Source of the DNA: Streptomyces sp. MspMP-M5
GTDB lineage: Bacteria; Actinomycetota; Actinomycetes; Streptomycetales; Streptomycetaceae
Length of the DNA stretch: 48,717 nucleotides
NCBI RefSeq assembly: GCF_000373585.1
Contig: NZ_KB891917.1
Span: forward strand, 1-48,717
Reading direction: 5' to 3'
Positions 8,562 to 17,408 of this stretch are shown piece after piece. A program made the translations under genes and the position numbers. The first letter of the stretch is position 1. The number at the start of each line of letters is the position of its first letter. A model generated the notes under the pieces. It had not been told where the DNA came from. It worked only from the letters and a program-made list of their open reading frames with translations, and searched no databases.

Positions 8562-11180
8562 ATGGACAAGCGCTATGAGAACTACTGCATGGCCGACCCA
8601 GTCTTCTTCGAAGCCCCAGGCCGGTTCGGCAACGGTGCTAGCGGTACCGACTTCGAGGTCTCCGGTCGCCCCGTTCCAGAAGGGTGGCGACAGCATCGAG
8701 GGGACATGTGGCTTGAGCTCCACCCTCTCGGGGAGCACATGCTGGAACAGGGGTGGAAGGTGCATGCCTCGGGTACCGTAGACAACGCCGAGAGCATCAT
8801 TGAAACGGTGTGGGATTTCTGTGTTCCTCGCCGCTATGGATTCAAATTTCTGTCCAGCCTGCACGCCTTCCTGGGGCAGAACGGCAAGTACTCTCCGCGG
8901 GGTGCGAGCGGCAAGCTCATCACGATATACCCACGCAACGAGGCAGAGCTGACCGACGTACTGACCGGTCTCGCCGCTCTCCTGGAAGGAGAGCCTGGTC
9001 CGTATATTCTCAGCGATGCACGCTATGGATCCGGACCGCTCTACGTACGTTACGGAGGATTCCGCAAGCGGGAAATCCTGCTGGAGAGCGGCGACGTGGT
9101 CCCAGCCATGCAGAGGCCGGACGGCGAACTCGTCCCGGATATACGCAGGCCGATCTTCGAGGTGCCGGACTGGGTGACCCCGCCAGACATTCTGAAGAAG
9201 AGCATCGAGGCACGCGCCGTGGCCTCGGAGGATATATTCCCGTACCAGATTCTCAAACCGCTCCATTTCTCGAACGGCGGTGGAATATATGTGGCCAAGC
9301 GCCTCTCCGATGGACTCCAGGTCGTTCTCAAAGAAGCACGTCCACACGCGGGGCTCGACATGGAGGCAGCCGACGCGGTCACCCGGCTGCTTCGTGAGCG
9401 GGATGTCTTGGTCAAGCTCGAAGGGATGCAAGGGGTGCCACGGCTCTATGAGCACTTTACCGCTTGGGACCACCACTTCCTGGCCATTGAGCATTTCGAC
9501 GGCGAGCGGCTGAGCTCCAAGGAGGCTCAGACCTATCCGTTGCTCGGCACCGACGAGGACGAAGAGCAGAAAGCTGCCTACACCCACTGGGCCATGGATA
9601 TCTGTCGGCAGGTGGAGACACTGCTCGGCGAGATTCACGACCGTGGTGTGGTGTACGGCGACGTGCATCCACACAATGTCCTGGTGCTTGAGGACGGTCG
9701 CGCAGTGCTCGTCGACTTCGAGACCTCCTCCTTCGACGTCGAGGGATTCCAGCAGGCTATGGCTGCACCGGGTTTTGCGGCGCCTCGTGAATACCGCGGC
9801 ACGAGGGTCGATATCTACGCGATGGCGATTCTGCGCCTTTGGCTCTTCATGCCCCTCGTTCCGATTCTCACGCTGGACCGGGAGAAAGTCCACGACCTGA
9901 TCGACGCAATGCGGGAGAACTTCCCCGTACCGGCAGAATATGTCGAGGCCATCCTCGGCGGCCTGGGAGCGTCCATACCCAGGACGAAGGCCGTTCAAGC
10001 GGGCGTCGGTCGGCCCCAGATACGAGTCCAGGGGGAGGCCACCGATTGGTCACGACTGCTGGACTCCATGGCAGCGGCAATCAAGGCCAGTGTGACGCCC
10101 GAACGGGAGGATCGGCTTTTCCCTGGCGACGTAAGGCAGTTCTCGCACGTAGGCGAGACCTTTGCGTTCGGCGCGGCAGGGGTGCTTTATGCGCTACGAG
10201 AGAGCGGCTATGAGGCCCCCGAGGGGGCGGACGAGTGGCTATTGGCCGCCGTGGGGCGGAGCAGCACCAACCAACCAGGATTCTTCGACGGCTTGCATGG
10301 AGTAGCTCACACACTCCAGATGGTCGGCCGTGAGGAGGAAGCCCTGCGACTGATCGAGCAGATTGACCCCACACTCGACCAATTGACCAACCCGAATCTG
10401 TTCGGCGGGCTCTCCGGTATCGGGCTGAACTTGCTGCACTTCGCCGAGATCACCGGTGACAGCACAATGAGCGGCCGCGCCGCGCAACTGGCCGAGAGGG
10501 TAGCGGAATCGATCGCCAGTGGTAGGTTCCCTCGGGTCGCCGGCACCCGATCCGAAGCGGAACTCGGCCTGGTCCGAAAGTCGAAGGGACCAGCTGGCCT
10601 CATGCATGGCTGGTCAGGTCCCGCGCTGCTGATGTTGCGAATGTACGAGCACACCAGCGACGACTCATGGCTGAACGCGGCATTCAAGGCGTCCCATCTC
10701 GACCTGGACCGCTGCGTGGTTTCGAGCTTCAACACCTTGCACGTCGACGAGGGATGGCGACTCAATCCATATATCGAGACCGGTGCCGCAGGAGTCGCCA
10801 TTGTCGGTTCGGAGCTGCTGCGTCACCGTGAAGACGATCGGCTGTTGGATGCCGTCGGAGCGGCACGCAAAACCTGCGCCGGCGGATTCTTCATACAGCC
10901 GTCCCTGTGGAACGGCCGCGTCGGCCAGATGGTGGCCCTGCAACACATCACAGGCCCCGGTGATTCCGATACGGTCCAGGTCACCCGACGCCATCTCGAA
11001 CGACTGTCCTGGCATCAGCTCGGGCTTCACGGAGAAGTCGTCTTCCCCGGCTTCCAACTGATGCGGATTTCGATGGACTACGCGACTGGAAACGCGGGCA
11101 TTCTGCTCGGCCTCAAGAGCGCTCTGAGCGGTACCGCACGTTTCCTCCCATTCCTCCGTCGGGCTCCTCAGGAGTCCTGA
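8562..11180 (+). CDS. lanKC: Class III lanthipeptide synthetase LanKC
   Basis: 872 residues. The start at 8562 (MDKRYENYCMADP) matches the usual LanKC N-terminus and has a GAGGGG site; an upstream ATG at 8472 would only add unrelated residues. Three domains: phospho-Ser/Thr lyase (1-210; GPYILSDARYGSGPLYVRYG at 147-166); Ser/Thr kinase (about 228-470) with Lys257, the catalytic loop YGDVHPHN (365-372) and DFE (385-387); and a LanC-like cyclase (about 520-872). The cyclase lacks the zinc-binding Cys/Cys/His set: MHGWSG (681-686) remains, but SLWNGRVG (781-788) stands where LanC and LanL have Cys-His. This is typical of RamC/LabKC enzymes. It should phosphorylate, eliminate and cyclise Ser residues in the two precursor peptides encoded next. 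Confidence 0.96.
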   Translation: MDKRYENYCMADPVFFEAPGRFGNGASGTDFEVSGRPVPEGWRQHRGDMWLELHPLGEHMLEQGWKVHASGTVDNAESIIETVWDFCVPRRYGFKFLSSLHAFLGQNGKYSPRGASGKLITIYPRNEAELTDVLTGLAALLEGEPGPYILSDARYGSGPLYVRYGGFRKREILLESGDVVPAMQRPDGELVPDIRRPIFEVPDWVTPPDILKKSIEARAVASEDIFPYQILKPLHFSNGGGIYVAKRLSDGLQVVLKEARPHAGLDMEAADAVTRLLRERDVLVKLEGMQGVPRLYEHFTAWDHHFLAIEHFDGERLSSKEAQTYPLLGTDEDEEQKAAYTHWAMDICRQVETLLGEIHDRGVVYGDVHPHNVLVLEDGRAVLVDFETSSFDVEGFQQAMAAPGFAAPREYRGTRVDIYAMAILRLWLFMPLVPILTLDREKVHDLIDAMRENFPVPAEYVEAILGGLGASIPRTKAVQAGVGRPQIRVQGEATDWSRLLDSMAAAIKASVTPEREDRLFPGDVRQFSHVGETFAFGAAGVLYALRESGYEAPEGADEWLLAAVGRSSTNQPGFFDGLHGVAHTLQMVGREEEALRLIEQIDPTLDQLTNPNLFGGLSGIGLNLLHFAEITGDSTMSGRAAQLAERVAESIASGRFPRVAGTRSEAELGLVRKSKGPAGLMHGWSGPALLMLRMYEHTSDDSWLNAAFKASHLDLDRCVVSSFNTLHVDEGWRLNPYIETGAAGVAIVGSELLRHREDDRLLDAVGAARKTCAGGFFIQPSLWNGRVGQMVALQHITGPGDSDTVQVTRRHLERLSWHQLGLHGEVVFPGFQLMRISMDYATGNAGILLGLKSALSGTARFLPFLRRAPQES

Positions 11181-11201
11181 CGGCGGGTTCACACCCACCA
11201 T

Positions 11202-11216
11202 GGGCCGTCTTGGCCC
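11202..11216. terminator. Small hairpin between lanKC and first precursor gene
   Basis: GGGCC-GTCTT-GGCCC, a perfect 5-bp stem in the 58-base gap. Too weak for a sure terminator. It could instead be a processing or stability element that raises precursor mRNA relative to lanKC. Confidence 0.3.
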
Positions 11217-11238
11217 GCACTATTCAGGGAGAATCGTT

Positions 11239-11355
11239 ATGGCGAACATTCTTGACCTGCAGTCTCTGGAGCTTCGTGACGAGGACGTCCACGCTCTGGA
11301 CTCCGGTCAGAGCGACCACTGCAACGACACCAGCGGCATCAGCATCGGCTGCTGA
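11239..11355 (+). CDS. lanA: Class III lanthipeptide precursor 1
   Basis: A 38-residue peptide, ATG at 11239 with GGGAG upstream. The N-terminus MANILDLQSLEL carries the ILxLQ-type helix that class III leaders use to bind LanKC; an acidic stretch (RDEDVHALD) follows. The core, from about residue 22, is SGQSDHCNDTSGISIGC: two units of Ser-x2-Ser-x2-Cys (S22, S25, C28 and S32, S35, C38), with Thr31 as a further dehydration site. These should form two labionin or methyllabionin-like rings. SapB and labyrinthopeptin units have three residues between the second Ser and Cys, so the rings here would be one residue smaller. No leader protease gene lies nearby. Confidence 0.95.
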   Translation: MANILDLQSLELRDEDVHALDSGQSDHCNDTSGISIGC

Positions 11356-11391
11356 CCCCACCACCCCCTACTGATTCAAGGGAGCGCCATC

Positions 11392-11508
11392 ATGGCGAAC
11401 ATTCTTGACCTGCAGTCCCTGGAGCTTCGTGACGAGGACGTCCACGCTCTGGACTCCAACAACAGCCAGCACTGCAACGACACCAGCGGCATCAGCATCG
11501 GCTGCTGA
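11392..11508 (+). CDS. lanA: Class III lanthipeptide precursor 2
   Basis: A second 38-residue precursor 36 bases downstream, with GGGAG before the ATG at 11392. The leader is identical to the first; the core starts SNNSQHC and then matches precursor 1 (NDTSGISIGC). Only residues 23, 24 and 26 differ (G/N, Q/N, D/Q), all between or next to the ring residues of the first ring. Of the 8 base differences between the genes, 7 lie in these three codons. This looks like a recent tandem duplication followed by change in ring 1 only. The products could act as a pair or simply be variants. Confidence 0.95.
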   Translation: MANILDLQSLELRDEDVHALDSNNSQHCNDTSGISIGC

Positions 11509-11530
11509 GTGTCTGGCTGAGACCGGATGA

Positions 11531-11558
11531 GTGCGGGGCGGCGTATGCCGCCCCGCAC
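11531..11558 (+). terminator. 12-bp stem-loop after precursor genes
   Basis: GTGCGGGGCGGC-GTAT-GCCGCCCCGCAC is a perfect 12-bp stem with a 4-base loop, without a T-run (common in Streptomyces). It lies between precursor 2 and the exporter, 56 bases before the exporter ATG. It probably ends most transcription after the precursors, allowing limited read-through into the exporter, or protects the 3' end of the precursor mRNA. Confidence 0.75.
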
Positions 11559-11614
11559 GTCGTTTCCGGCCGCGGCGGTCACCCCAGGACAGCACGGTAG
11601 CTGAAGGAGGAGCG

Positions 11615-13471
11615 ATGAACGACGGGCAGCAGGACCGAACTGGTCGGGCTCCGGGCACATGGCGTCGGATCGCAGAATGCGCCGCGCCCTTTCGAAGCCG
11701 CCTTATAGGCTTCTTCTTCCTCGTACTGTTGGAGTCGGCGCTGATAGTCCTGCCGGCGCTGCTCACCCAACGCATTGTTGATGAGGGAGTATTGCGTCAC
11801 GACAAGAGTCGAATCATCGAATTAGTGGTGCTGCTCATCGTGTTGGCAACCGTCGCCGTCGGGGTGACCTTGCTCGAACGGCGTTTGGCGGTTGTCATCG
11901 GGGAGGGCATGACCCTCAGTCTCAGACAGCGTTCCTTTGCCCACGTGCAACACATGCCTGTCTCCTTCTTCACGCGGGTGCCGACCGGAAGCCTTGTCAC
12001 TCGTCTCGACTCCGATGTCTTGTCGGCGCAAAGGGCATTCACCACCACTGCCTCCACCCTGCTGTCGAACCTCGTGGCGGTCGTCGCGGTAGCCATCACC
12101 CTGATCTTCATGTCCTGGCAGATCACCCTGCTGACTGCCGTATTGGTGCCCGCATGCCTGCTGCCGACTCGGGTGCTCAACAAGCGCGTGCGCAAGCTGA
12201 ATCAGAGACAGCTGACGGAGAACGCCGCACTCGCGAGCTTCATGACCGAACGGTTCAGTGGCCAGGGGGCAGTTCTCACCAAGCTCTACGGCCGGCCCGA
12301 GACCGAGGCCAAGCACTTCGAATGCCGAGGCAGACGGCTACGTGATGCCGGTATACGGCTGACTGTTAACAACGCTCTGCTCGCGCTAACGGTCTCCTGG
12401 CTTGCGACCGTGGGAACTGCCGCGGTCTATCTGGCAGGTGGGTTCCTGGCAGTCGACGGTGGCATCACCGTAGGCACGCTCATGGCCATGGTTACCCTAA
12501 TGGCTCGTCTCTATGGACCAATCACCTCTCTCTCACAGGCTCGCGCTGAGGTCACCGCCGCGGTCGTCAGCTTCGAGCGCATCTTTGAGGTTCTGGACCT
12601 TGTTCCCGACGTTCACGACAGCCCCACGGCCGTGGCACTCCCCCCGGAGGCTGCGTCCATCACTTTCGAGAACGTCCGCTTCCGCCATCATGTCTCACCA
12701 GGTTCCAGCCTCGCCTCGATCGACGAAGAGACCCCGCACCGTGGACAGGAACGGGACATTCTCCGAGGTATCGATCTGCACGTCGAGCCTGGCTCGACCA
12801 TCGCCGTGGTCGGCCCCTCAGGTGCAGGCAAGTCGACCCTGGTCAACCTCGTGTGCCGGCTATACGACCCAGTTAGTGGCACAGTCCGGATCGGCCAGCA
12901 CGACCTGCGCTCCGTCACGCAGGAGTCATTACGAGATGCGATTGGAGTGGTGGCTCAGGACAGCCACTTCTTCCACGACACGCTACGGGTCAACCTCACC
13001 TACGCGCTCCCTGACGCAAGCGATGAGGCATGTGAACGTGCCTGTCGGGAGGCCATGGTCTGGGATACCGTGCAGCGCCTGCCTGAGGGCTTGGACACCG
13101 TGGTCGGCGACGGCGGGCACCACCTCTCCGGCGGTGAGCGACAACGGCTCGCAATCGCCCGACTGCTGCTGAAGAATCCGAGGATCGTGGTGCTCGATGA
13201 AGCAACCGCGCATCTCGATTCGGAGTCCGAAACAAAGGTCCAGCAGGCACTGGCGCGGGCCCTGCAAGGCCGTACGGCGCTGCTAGTGGCGCACCGACTG
13301 TCCACCGTGCGCGGGGCTGACCGGATTGTTGTGCTGCAGGACGGCGGCGTGGCCGAGAGCGGCAGCCACGAGGAGCTGCTAGCCGCTGACGGGCTCTATG
13401 CCTCGCTCTACCGCGCGCAGTTTGGCGATCGTGTGGCTGGAACTGGACGCACGGTCGGCGTCACTGCTTGA
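11615..13471 (+). CDS. lanT: ABC exporter, fused membrane and ATPase domains
   Basis: 618 residues. The ATG at 11615 follows GAAGGAGGAG; a longer frame would start inside the upstream stem-loop and is rejected. A six-helix exporter membrane domain (about 20-320) precedes a nucleotide-binding domain with Walker A GPSGAGKST (about 400), a Q-loop (VVAQDSHFF), signature LSGGERQ (about 503), Walker B VVLDEA (about 523) and an H-loop (LLVAHRLS). An extra about 22 residues (after FENVRFRHH) sit before the usual first strand of the ATPase domain. There is no N-terminal C39 peptidase, so it does not remove the leader itself. Likely function: export of the modified peptides, working as a homodimer. Confidence 0.93.
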   Translation: MNDGQQDRTGRAPGTWRRIAECAAPFRSRLIGFFFLVLLESALIVLPALLTQRIVDEGVLRHDKSRIIELVVLLIVLATVAVGVTLLERRLAVVIGEGMTLSLRQRSFAHVQHMPVSFFTRVPTGSLVTRLDSDVLSAQRAFTTTASTLLSNLVAVVAVAITLIFMSWQITLLTAVLVPACLLPTRVLNKRVRKLNQRQLTENAALASFMTERFSGQGAVLTKLYGRPETEAKHFECRGRRLRDAGIRLTVNNALLALTVSWLATVGTAAVYLAGGFLAVDGGITVGTLMAMVTLMARLYGPITSLSQARAEVTAAVVSFERIFEVLDLVPDVHDSPTAVALPPEAASITFENVRFRHHVSPGSSLASIDEETPHRGQERDILRGIDLHVEPGSTIAVVGPSGAGKSTLVNLVCRLYDPVSGTVRIGQHDLRSVTQESLRDAIGVVAQDSHFFHDTLRVNLTYALPDASDEACERACREAMVWDTVQRLPEGLDTVVGDGGHHLSGGERQRLAIARLLLKNPRIVVLDEATAHLDSESETKVQQALARALQGRTALLVAHRLSTVRGADRIVVLQDGGVAESGSHEELLAADGLYASLYRAQFGDRVAGTGRTVGVTA

Positions 13472-13511
13472 GAGAAGCCAGAACGACCAACGCCTTGTAT
13501 TGAATAGGACT

Positions 13512-14294
13512 ATGAAGACGACGCCACCGCCCCCCATCGACGACCGGCCCGCCGCGGACGAACACATGGCTGTCCAGCTGAGTTCCTTACGCAAGGTGCA
13601 CGGCAAGGGGGCCGCCGCCGTAACCGCCCTGCACGGCATCGACCACGGTTTCCCGGCAAGCACGTTCACCGCCGTGATGGGGCCCTCGGGGTCGGGCAAG
13701 TCGACATTGCTGCACTGCGCGGCCGGGCTGGAGCGCCCCACTGCGGGTACCGTCGTCCTAGGCGGCCGTGATCTGGGCGCGCTGTCCGAGCGGAAGCTGA
13801 CACTAATGCGCCGAGACCGCGTCGGCTTCGTCTTCCAGGACTTCCACCTCATCCCCGCGCTGAACGTCGCCGCCAACGTCGAGTTGCCACTGCGCTTGGC
13901 CGGGAGCCAACCCGACGCCCACCGCCTGGACGACCTCCTGGCGCGCGTGGGCCTGAACGACCGCCGCCGCCACCGCCCTGGTCAGCTCTCCGGCGGCCAG
14001 CGGCAGCGCGTCGCCCTCGCCCGCGCGCTGATCACCCGGCCCGAGGTGGTCTTCGCCGACGAACCGACCGGCGCCCTGGACCGAGCCTCCGGCCGCGAGG
14101 TGCTCGCCTTGCTCCGCGGGGCCGTCGACGACTTGGGGGCCACCGTCATCATGGTGACCCATGACCCGCAGGCGGCGGCCTGGGCCGATGAGGTGCTGCT
14201 GCTCGCCGACGGCCGACTGGTCGACCGGCTGGCCGGGCCCGAGGCCACCACCGCCGAGACGATTGCGGCTCGCCTGGCCGCACTGGGGGTGTGA
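13512..14294 (+). CDS. ABC transporter ATP-binding protein, MacB/LolD type
   Basis: 260 residues from the ATG at 13512. An alternative ATG at 13566 (MAVQLSSLRKV) would begin closer to the usual start of the fold, and neither has a strong ribosome site. Walker A GPSGSGKST, Q-loop VFQDFHL, signature LSGGQRQR, Walker B VVFADEPTGALD and H-loop VTHD are all present. It pairs with the FtsX-like permease that starts 6 bases after its stop. The gap from the exporter is only about 40 bases, so it may be cotranscribed with the lanthipeptide genes and serve in self-protection, as MacB/BceAB-like pairs often do. That role is inferred. Confidence 0.92.
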   Translation: MKTTPPPPIDDRPAADEHMAVQLSSLRKVHGKGAAAVTALHGIDHGFPASTFTAVMGPSGSGKSTLLHCAAGLERPTAGTVVLGGRDLGALSERKLTLMRRDRVGFVFQDFHLIPALNVAANVELPLRLAGSQPDAHRLDDLLARVGLNDRRRHRPGQLSGGQRQRVALARALITRPEVVFADEPTGALDRASGREVLALLRGAVDDLGATVIMVTHDPQAAAWADEVLLLADGRLVDRLAGPEATTAETIAARLAALGV

Positions 14295-14300
14295 ACAACC

Positions 14301-15650
14301 GTGCTCTCTCTCGTCTTTACTTCCGTCCGTACTCGCCTGGGGCAGTACGTGGGCGTCCTCCTCGTCTCCGCCATGAGCGCGGGTCTGCTGACACTGCTGG
14401 CCTCCGTCCTGGACAGCGTCCACCGCGCCGACCCAGGGCACCGCGCCGAACGCTCGGCACAATCCCTGCTCGGCCTCGTCGGCGGCACCTCCGGCTTCGC
14501 CGCCCTACTACTGGTGGCCAACACCCTGACCCTGGTGGCCCAGCAGCGACGTACCGAGATCGGAGCGCTGCGGGTCATCGGAGCGACCGCGGCGCAGATC
14601 CGGACCCAGATCGTGAGTGAGGCCGTGGTGGTCGCCGCGCTGGGCGGCGTGGCGGGGGCCGTCGGCGGAACCGCCGCCCTCGGCCCTGTACTGGACTGGC
14701 TCATCGACCACCACGTTCTGCCGACCGGGCCTCAACCCGACTTCTCCCCCATCGGCTTCGCCGTCGGGCTGCTCTCCACCCTCGTCATCGCCGTCCCGGC
14801 CGCGCTGGCGGCCGTACGCGGCCCGTTGCGTACCTCCGCGGTTGCCGCCCTCCGGGACGCCACGGTCGAGCGCCGAGCACTGCCCATCGGTCGTGCGATC
14901 GCCGCAGCGGTCACGCTGCTCTTGGCCTGGACAATCTGGGACCGCTACGCTCGCAAGAGCGGCGCACACCAAGCACTCAACGGCGCATTGGTCCTGTGCA
15001 TGATCCTGCTCATCGCTGCCTGGCTGCTTCTTCCGCTCCTGGTGCGCCCTGTGGCTGCACTCAGCGCCCTGCCCGGACGAGTCCTCTCCCGCAGTACGGG
15101 TCGCCTGGCGGCAGCGAACAGCGAGGCGGCGGGACAACGGGTGGCGGCCATGGCAGGCCCAGTGATGCTGGCAGCCGGCCTCAGCGCCATGCTGCTGTGC
15201 CACAACGCTGTATCACAGGCGACCTCCCCCGCTCATAACGCGCTCCAGCAGGAGAACAACGCCGTGGGCATGCGCATCCTCATGACTCCCTTGATCGTGT
15301 GCGCAGCCCTGGGAATTCTCAACACCCTTTTGCTGGCGACCCGCCAGCGCCGTGGTGAGTTCGCGGCACTGCGGTTGGCCGGATGCACGCGGGCCCAGCT
15401 GCTGCGCATGCTGGGCTGGGAGTCTGTCGTCGTAGTGCTTAGCGGGTTGCTGACGGCCGGGTTGGTGATCGCGGTCTTCCTGTCCGGGCTTTCGACCCGG
15501 ATCAAGCCCTATCTCACGGAGGTACCTGCTGTGTTGCCCTGGGCAGAACTTGCTCAAGTGGCGGCGGTCTGTGCCGGATTGGGCGCGCTGGGGGTGCTCG
15601 TCCCCGGTGTGCTGGTGCTGCGGGTAAACGCCGTACACGCGGTGGAATAG
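14301..15650 (+). CDS. FtsX-like ABC permease
   Basis: 449 residues, GTG start at 14301 six bases after the ATPase stop. Two FtsX-type four-helix units are visible: the first (about 15-165) includes the coupling segment TEIGALRVIGATAAQIRTQI, and the second (about 330-449) includes the equivalent GEFAALRLAGCTRAQLLRML. There are additional helices in the middle (AIAAAVTLLLAW; LVLCMILLIAAWLLLP). It lacks the large extracellular domain of BceB. Partner of the ATPase at 13512. The substrate is unknown: peptide antibiotic removal, lipoprotein or lipid transport are all possible. Confidence 0.9.
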   Translation: MLSLVFTSVRTRLGQYVGVLLVSAMSAGLLTLLASVLDSVHRADPGHRAERSAQSLLGLVGGTSGFAALLLVANTLTLVAQQRRTEIGALRVIGATAAQIRTQIVSEAVVVAALGGVAGAVGGTAALGPVLDWLIDHHVLPTGPQPDFSPIGFAVGLLSTLVIAVPAALAAVRGPLRTSAVAALRDATVERRALPIGRAIAAAVTLLLAWTIWDRYARKSGAHQALNGALVLCMILLIAAWLLLPLLVRPVAALSALPGRVLSRSTGRLAAANSEAAGQRVAAMAGPVMLAAGLSAMLLCHNAVSQATSPAHNALQQENNAVGMRILMTPLIVCAALGILNTLLLATRQRRGEFAALRLAGCTRAQLLRMLGWESVVVVLSGLLTAGLVIAVFLSGLSTRIKPYLTEVPAVLPWAELAQVAAVCAGLGALGVLVPGVLVLRVNAVHAVE

Positions 15651-15892
15651 GGCCGTCAGGCGGGATGGTGCTCTCCGTCCCTGGAGATGCCCAGGCCCCG
15701 CTGATCGCGAGCCGGGTCCTGACCGGGCGTTCCTGCCAGGCGGCACCAACTGCGGCTTTCGGGGCTACGAGGCCCCACGATGCCGATGCGAGACTCCGTC
15801 AGCAGCCGAAACAGGGCCGGCCCGGGTCGACTTCGGTGCGCTGCGGCACCCGTTGATGTCGGCGATGCCTACGGATACCCCCATGTCTGGTG

Positions 15893-16528
15893 CTATTCGT
15901 TGCCGCGTGCCACTCCGCGGGAGCGGCGGCGGGTCACCACTGTCCCTATGCCGAGTGCGAGCAAGAGTGCGGCTGCAACGGCACCCACCGTGAACACGAC
16001 GCTCTGTCTGCCGACGAGTTGGCTCCATGACGCAGCGCTGGCGTAGCCGACGCCAGTCTCGGTGCAGGCCCAGGCCACTCCCGCCGTGACGCTGAAGGGG
16101 GCCAGGCTGCGGTAGGGGATCCTGGCGGCGCCTGCCGCATGTGGTGCCAGGGTGCGGACCAGCGGTACGAAGCGGCAGACCAGCAGGGCCGGTCGGCCGC
16201 AGCGGCGGGTTGCGGCATAGGCCCGGTCCCAGACCGGTCCCGGTACCCGTCGACCGAAACGGCCGGTGCGCAGGCCGTCGCCGAGCCGGCGTCCGGTCCA
16301 GTGCGCCTGGAAGTCCCCCATGATGGCGCCGGCCGCGGCACAGGCGATGACGGCGGGCAACGTCAGCGTGCCCGCGTACGCCAGGCCGCCCGCGACCAGT
16401 AGAAGTCCGAGGGTGGGCACGAACGGGCCGATGAAGAGCACCGATTCCAGCACCACCAACGCGGTGATCAACGGGTACGCGGCTAATGGTGGCAGCGTTG
16501 CCAGCAGGTCGCCGGGCGTCATCGTCAT
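15893..16528 (-). CDS. DedA-family membrane protein
   Basis: 211 residues. The ATG at 16528 overlaps the stop of the methyltransferase gene by ATGA, so the two are translationally coupled; a longer frame upstream only overlaps that gene. DedA hallmarks: LESVLFIGPFVPTLGLLLVAG near the N-terminus and FVPLVRTLAPHAAGAARIPY in the second half, with hydrophobic segments at the N-terminus, centre and C-terminus and a basic tail (RRRSRGVARGNE). Known DedA proteins act in phospholipid or undecaprenyl-phosphate recycling across the membrane. Coupling to a probable lipid methyltransferase fits a membrane-lipid role. Confidence 0.9.
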   Translation of the reverse strand: MTMTPGDLLATLPPLAAYPLITALVVLESVLFIGPFVPTLGLLLVAGGLAYAGTLTLPAVIACAAAGAIMGDFQAHWTGRRLGDGLRTGRFGRRVPGPVWDRAYAATRRCGRPALLVCRFVPLVRTLAPHAAGAARIPYRSLAPFSVTAGVAWACTETGVGYASAASWSQLVGRQSVVFTVGAVAAALLLALGIGTVVTRRRSRGVARGNE

Positions 16529-17280
16529 CGCTGACCGAACGAATCCGGGTCCGTGACGTCTACACGCCGCTGGGGTGCCCTCAGATGTGAAACCCGGGCG
16601 GGCGGCAGGTTGCGCCATTCGACGCTGCCGCCGTCCCGGTCGCCGTAGCGGGCGGAGAACTCGGCCAGTACGGCGGCCACCGCGCGGTATCGGGCGGCCT
16701 CGGTGCGCTGGGCGAACAGGGTCCGTAAGGACAGTGTGCCGAGATAGCCGAAGAAGGTCAGATGCCCGCCGGGGACCAAGGCGGCCATGTAACGCTCCAT
16801 CAAGGAACGCACCATGTCGGGGGCGAAGTTCATGAAGGGCAGACAAGAGACGATCACGTCGTAGCTGTTCACGGGCAGCGGGGTGTGGCAGATCGACTTC
16901 GGGATGATCCGGATCCGCTCGGAGGCGGCGGCCAGCGCCGGATCCGTCCGCAGCGCCTCGGTCAGCATCTGTACAAACCGAGGGTTGAGTTCAACGGTGT
17001 CCAGCCGGTCGCCCGGCCCGAGGCGCTCGGCCAGCGCGCGGGTGACCGTACCGGTTCCCGCTCCGACCTCCAGGACGCGCAGCGGGCTGCGGCCGCTGGG
17101 GGCGGGCAACGGCTCGGCGAGCCGGCGGGCGAGAGGGGAGCCGCTCGGTGCGACCGCGCCGGTGGTGTACATGGAACGGGTGGCCTCCCGGAGGAATGCG
17201 GTGGCGCCGTTGTGTCGTCGAGGGCCGGTCAAGGAGGTGATCGCGGGAGCGGTTGCGGTGGTAGTCGTGGACTGATTCAT
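16525..17280 (-). CDS. SAM-dependent methyltransferase, phospholipid N-methyltransferase-like
   Basis: 251 residues if the ATG at 17280 is used; an in-frame ATG at 17316 would add 12 residues, and neither has a strong ribosome site. SAM motif I is RVLEVGAGTGTVTRAL (68-83), followed by the acidic residue in DTVELNPRF, then YDVIVSCLPFMNF and the region PGGHLTFFGYLGTLSLRTLF. This pattern matches PmtA-like phosphatidylethanolamine N-methyltransferases and the wider rRNA dimethylase-like group. It is coupled to the DedA gene and transcribed away from the sensor kinase at 17409, with a 128-base shared control region. Confidence 0.85.
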   Translation of the reverse strand: MNQSTTTTATAPAITSLTGPRRHNGATAFLREATRSMYTTGAVAPSGSPLARRLAEPLPAPSGRSPLRVLEVGAGTGTVTRALAERLGPGDRLDTVELNPRFVQMLTEALRTDPALAAASERIRIIPKSICHTPLPVNSYDVIVSCLPFMNFAPDMVRSLMERYMAALVPGGHLTFFGYLGTLSLRTLFAQRTEAARYRAVAAVLAEFSARYGDRDGGSVEWRNLPPARVSHLRAPQRRVDVTDPDSFGQR

Positions 17281-17408
17281 GTCCACGACGCTAGGCAGCG
17301 GCCAAACCTTTTCCATCGGCCGTTCCGCCGTGGGTACCCCGTACGAAAGTAGGGGGTGGTGACCGCCAACTGGCAGAGGTGGCAGGGGCGTTGCGTAACT
17401 ATGCTGAC

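Larger units (their letters stand above)
11223..11508 (+). repeat. Tandem duplication carrying the two precursor genes
   Basis: The unit covers the ribosome binding region (ATTCAGGGAG / ATTCAAGGGAG) plus the 117-base gene. The coding copies agree at 109 of 117 positions. Confidence 0.9.

Noticed and set aside
8199..9998. Long minus-strand open frame opposite lanKC
   Set aside because: Antisense frame without ribosome site; the plus strand carries clear LanKC motifs over the same bases.
13803..15203. Minus-strand frames opposite the MacB/FtsX-type pair
   Set aside because: The plus strand has full ABC motifs; the opposite frames are Gln/Gly/Arg-rich noise.
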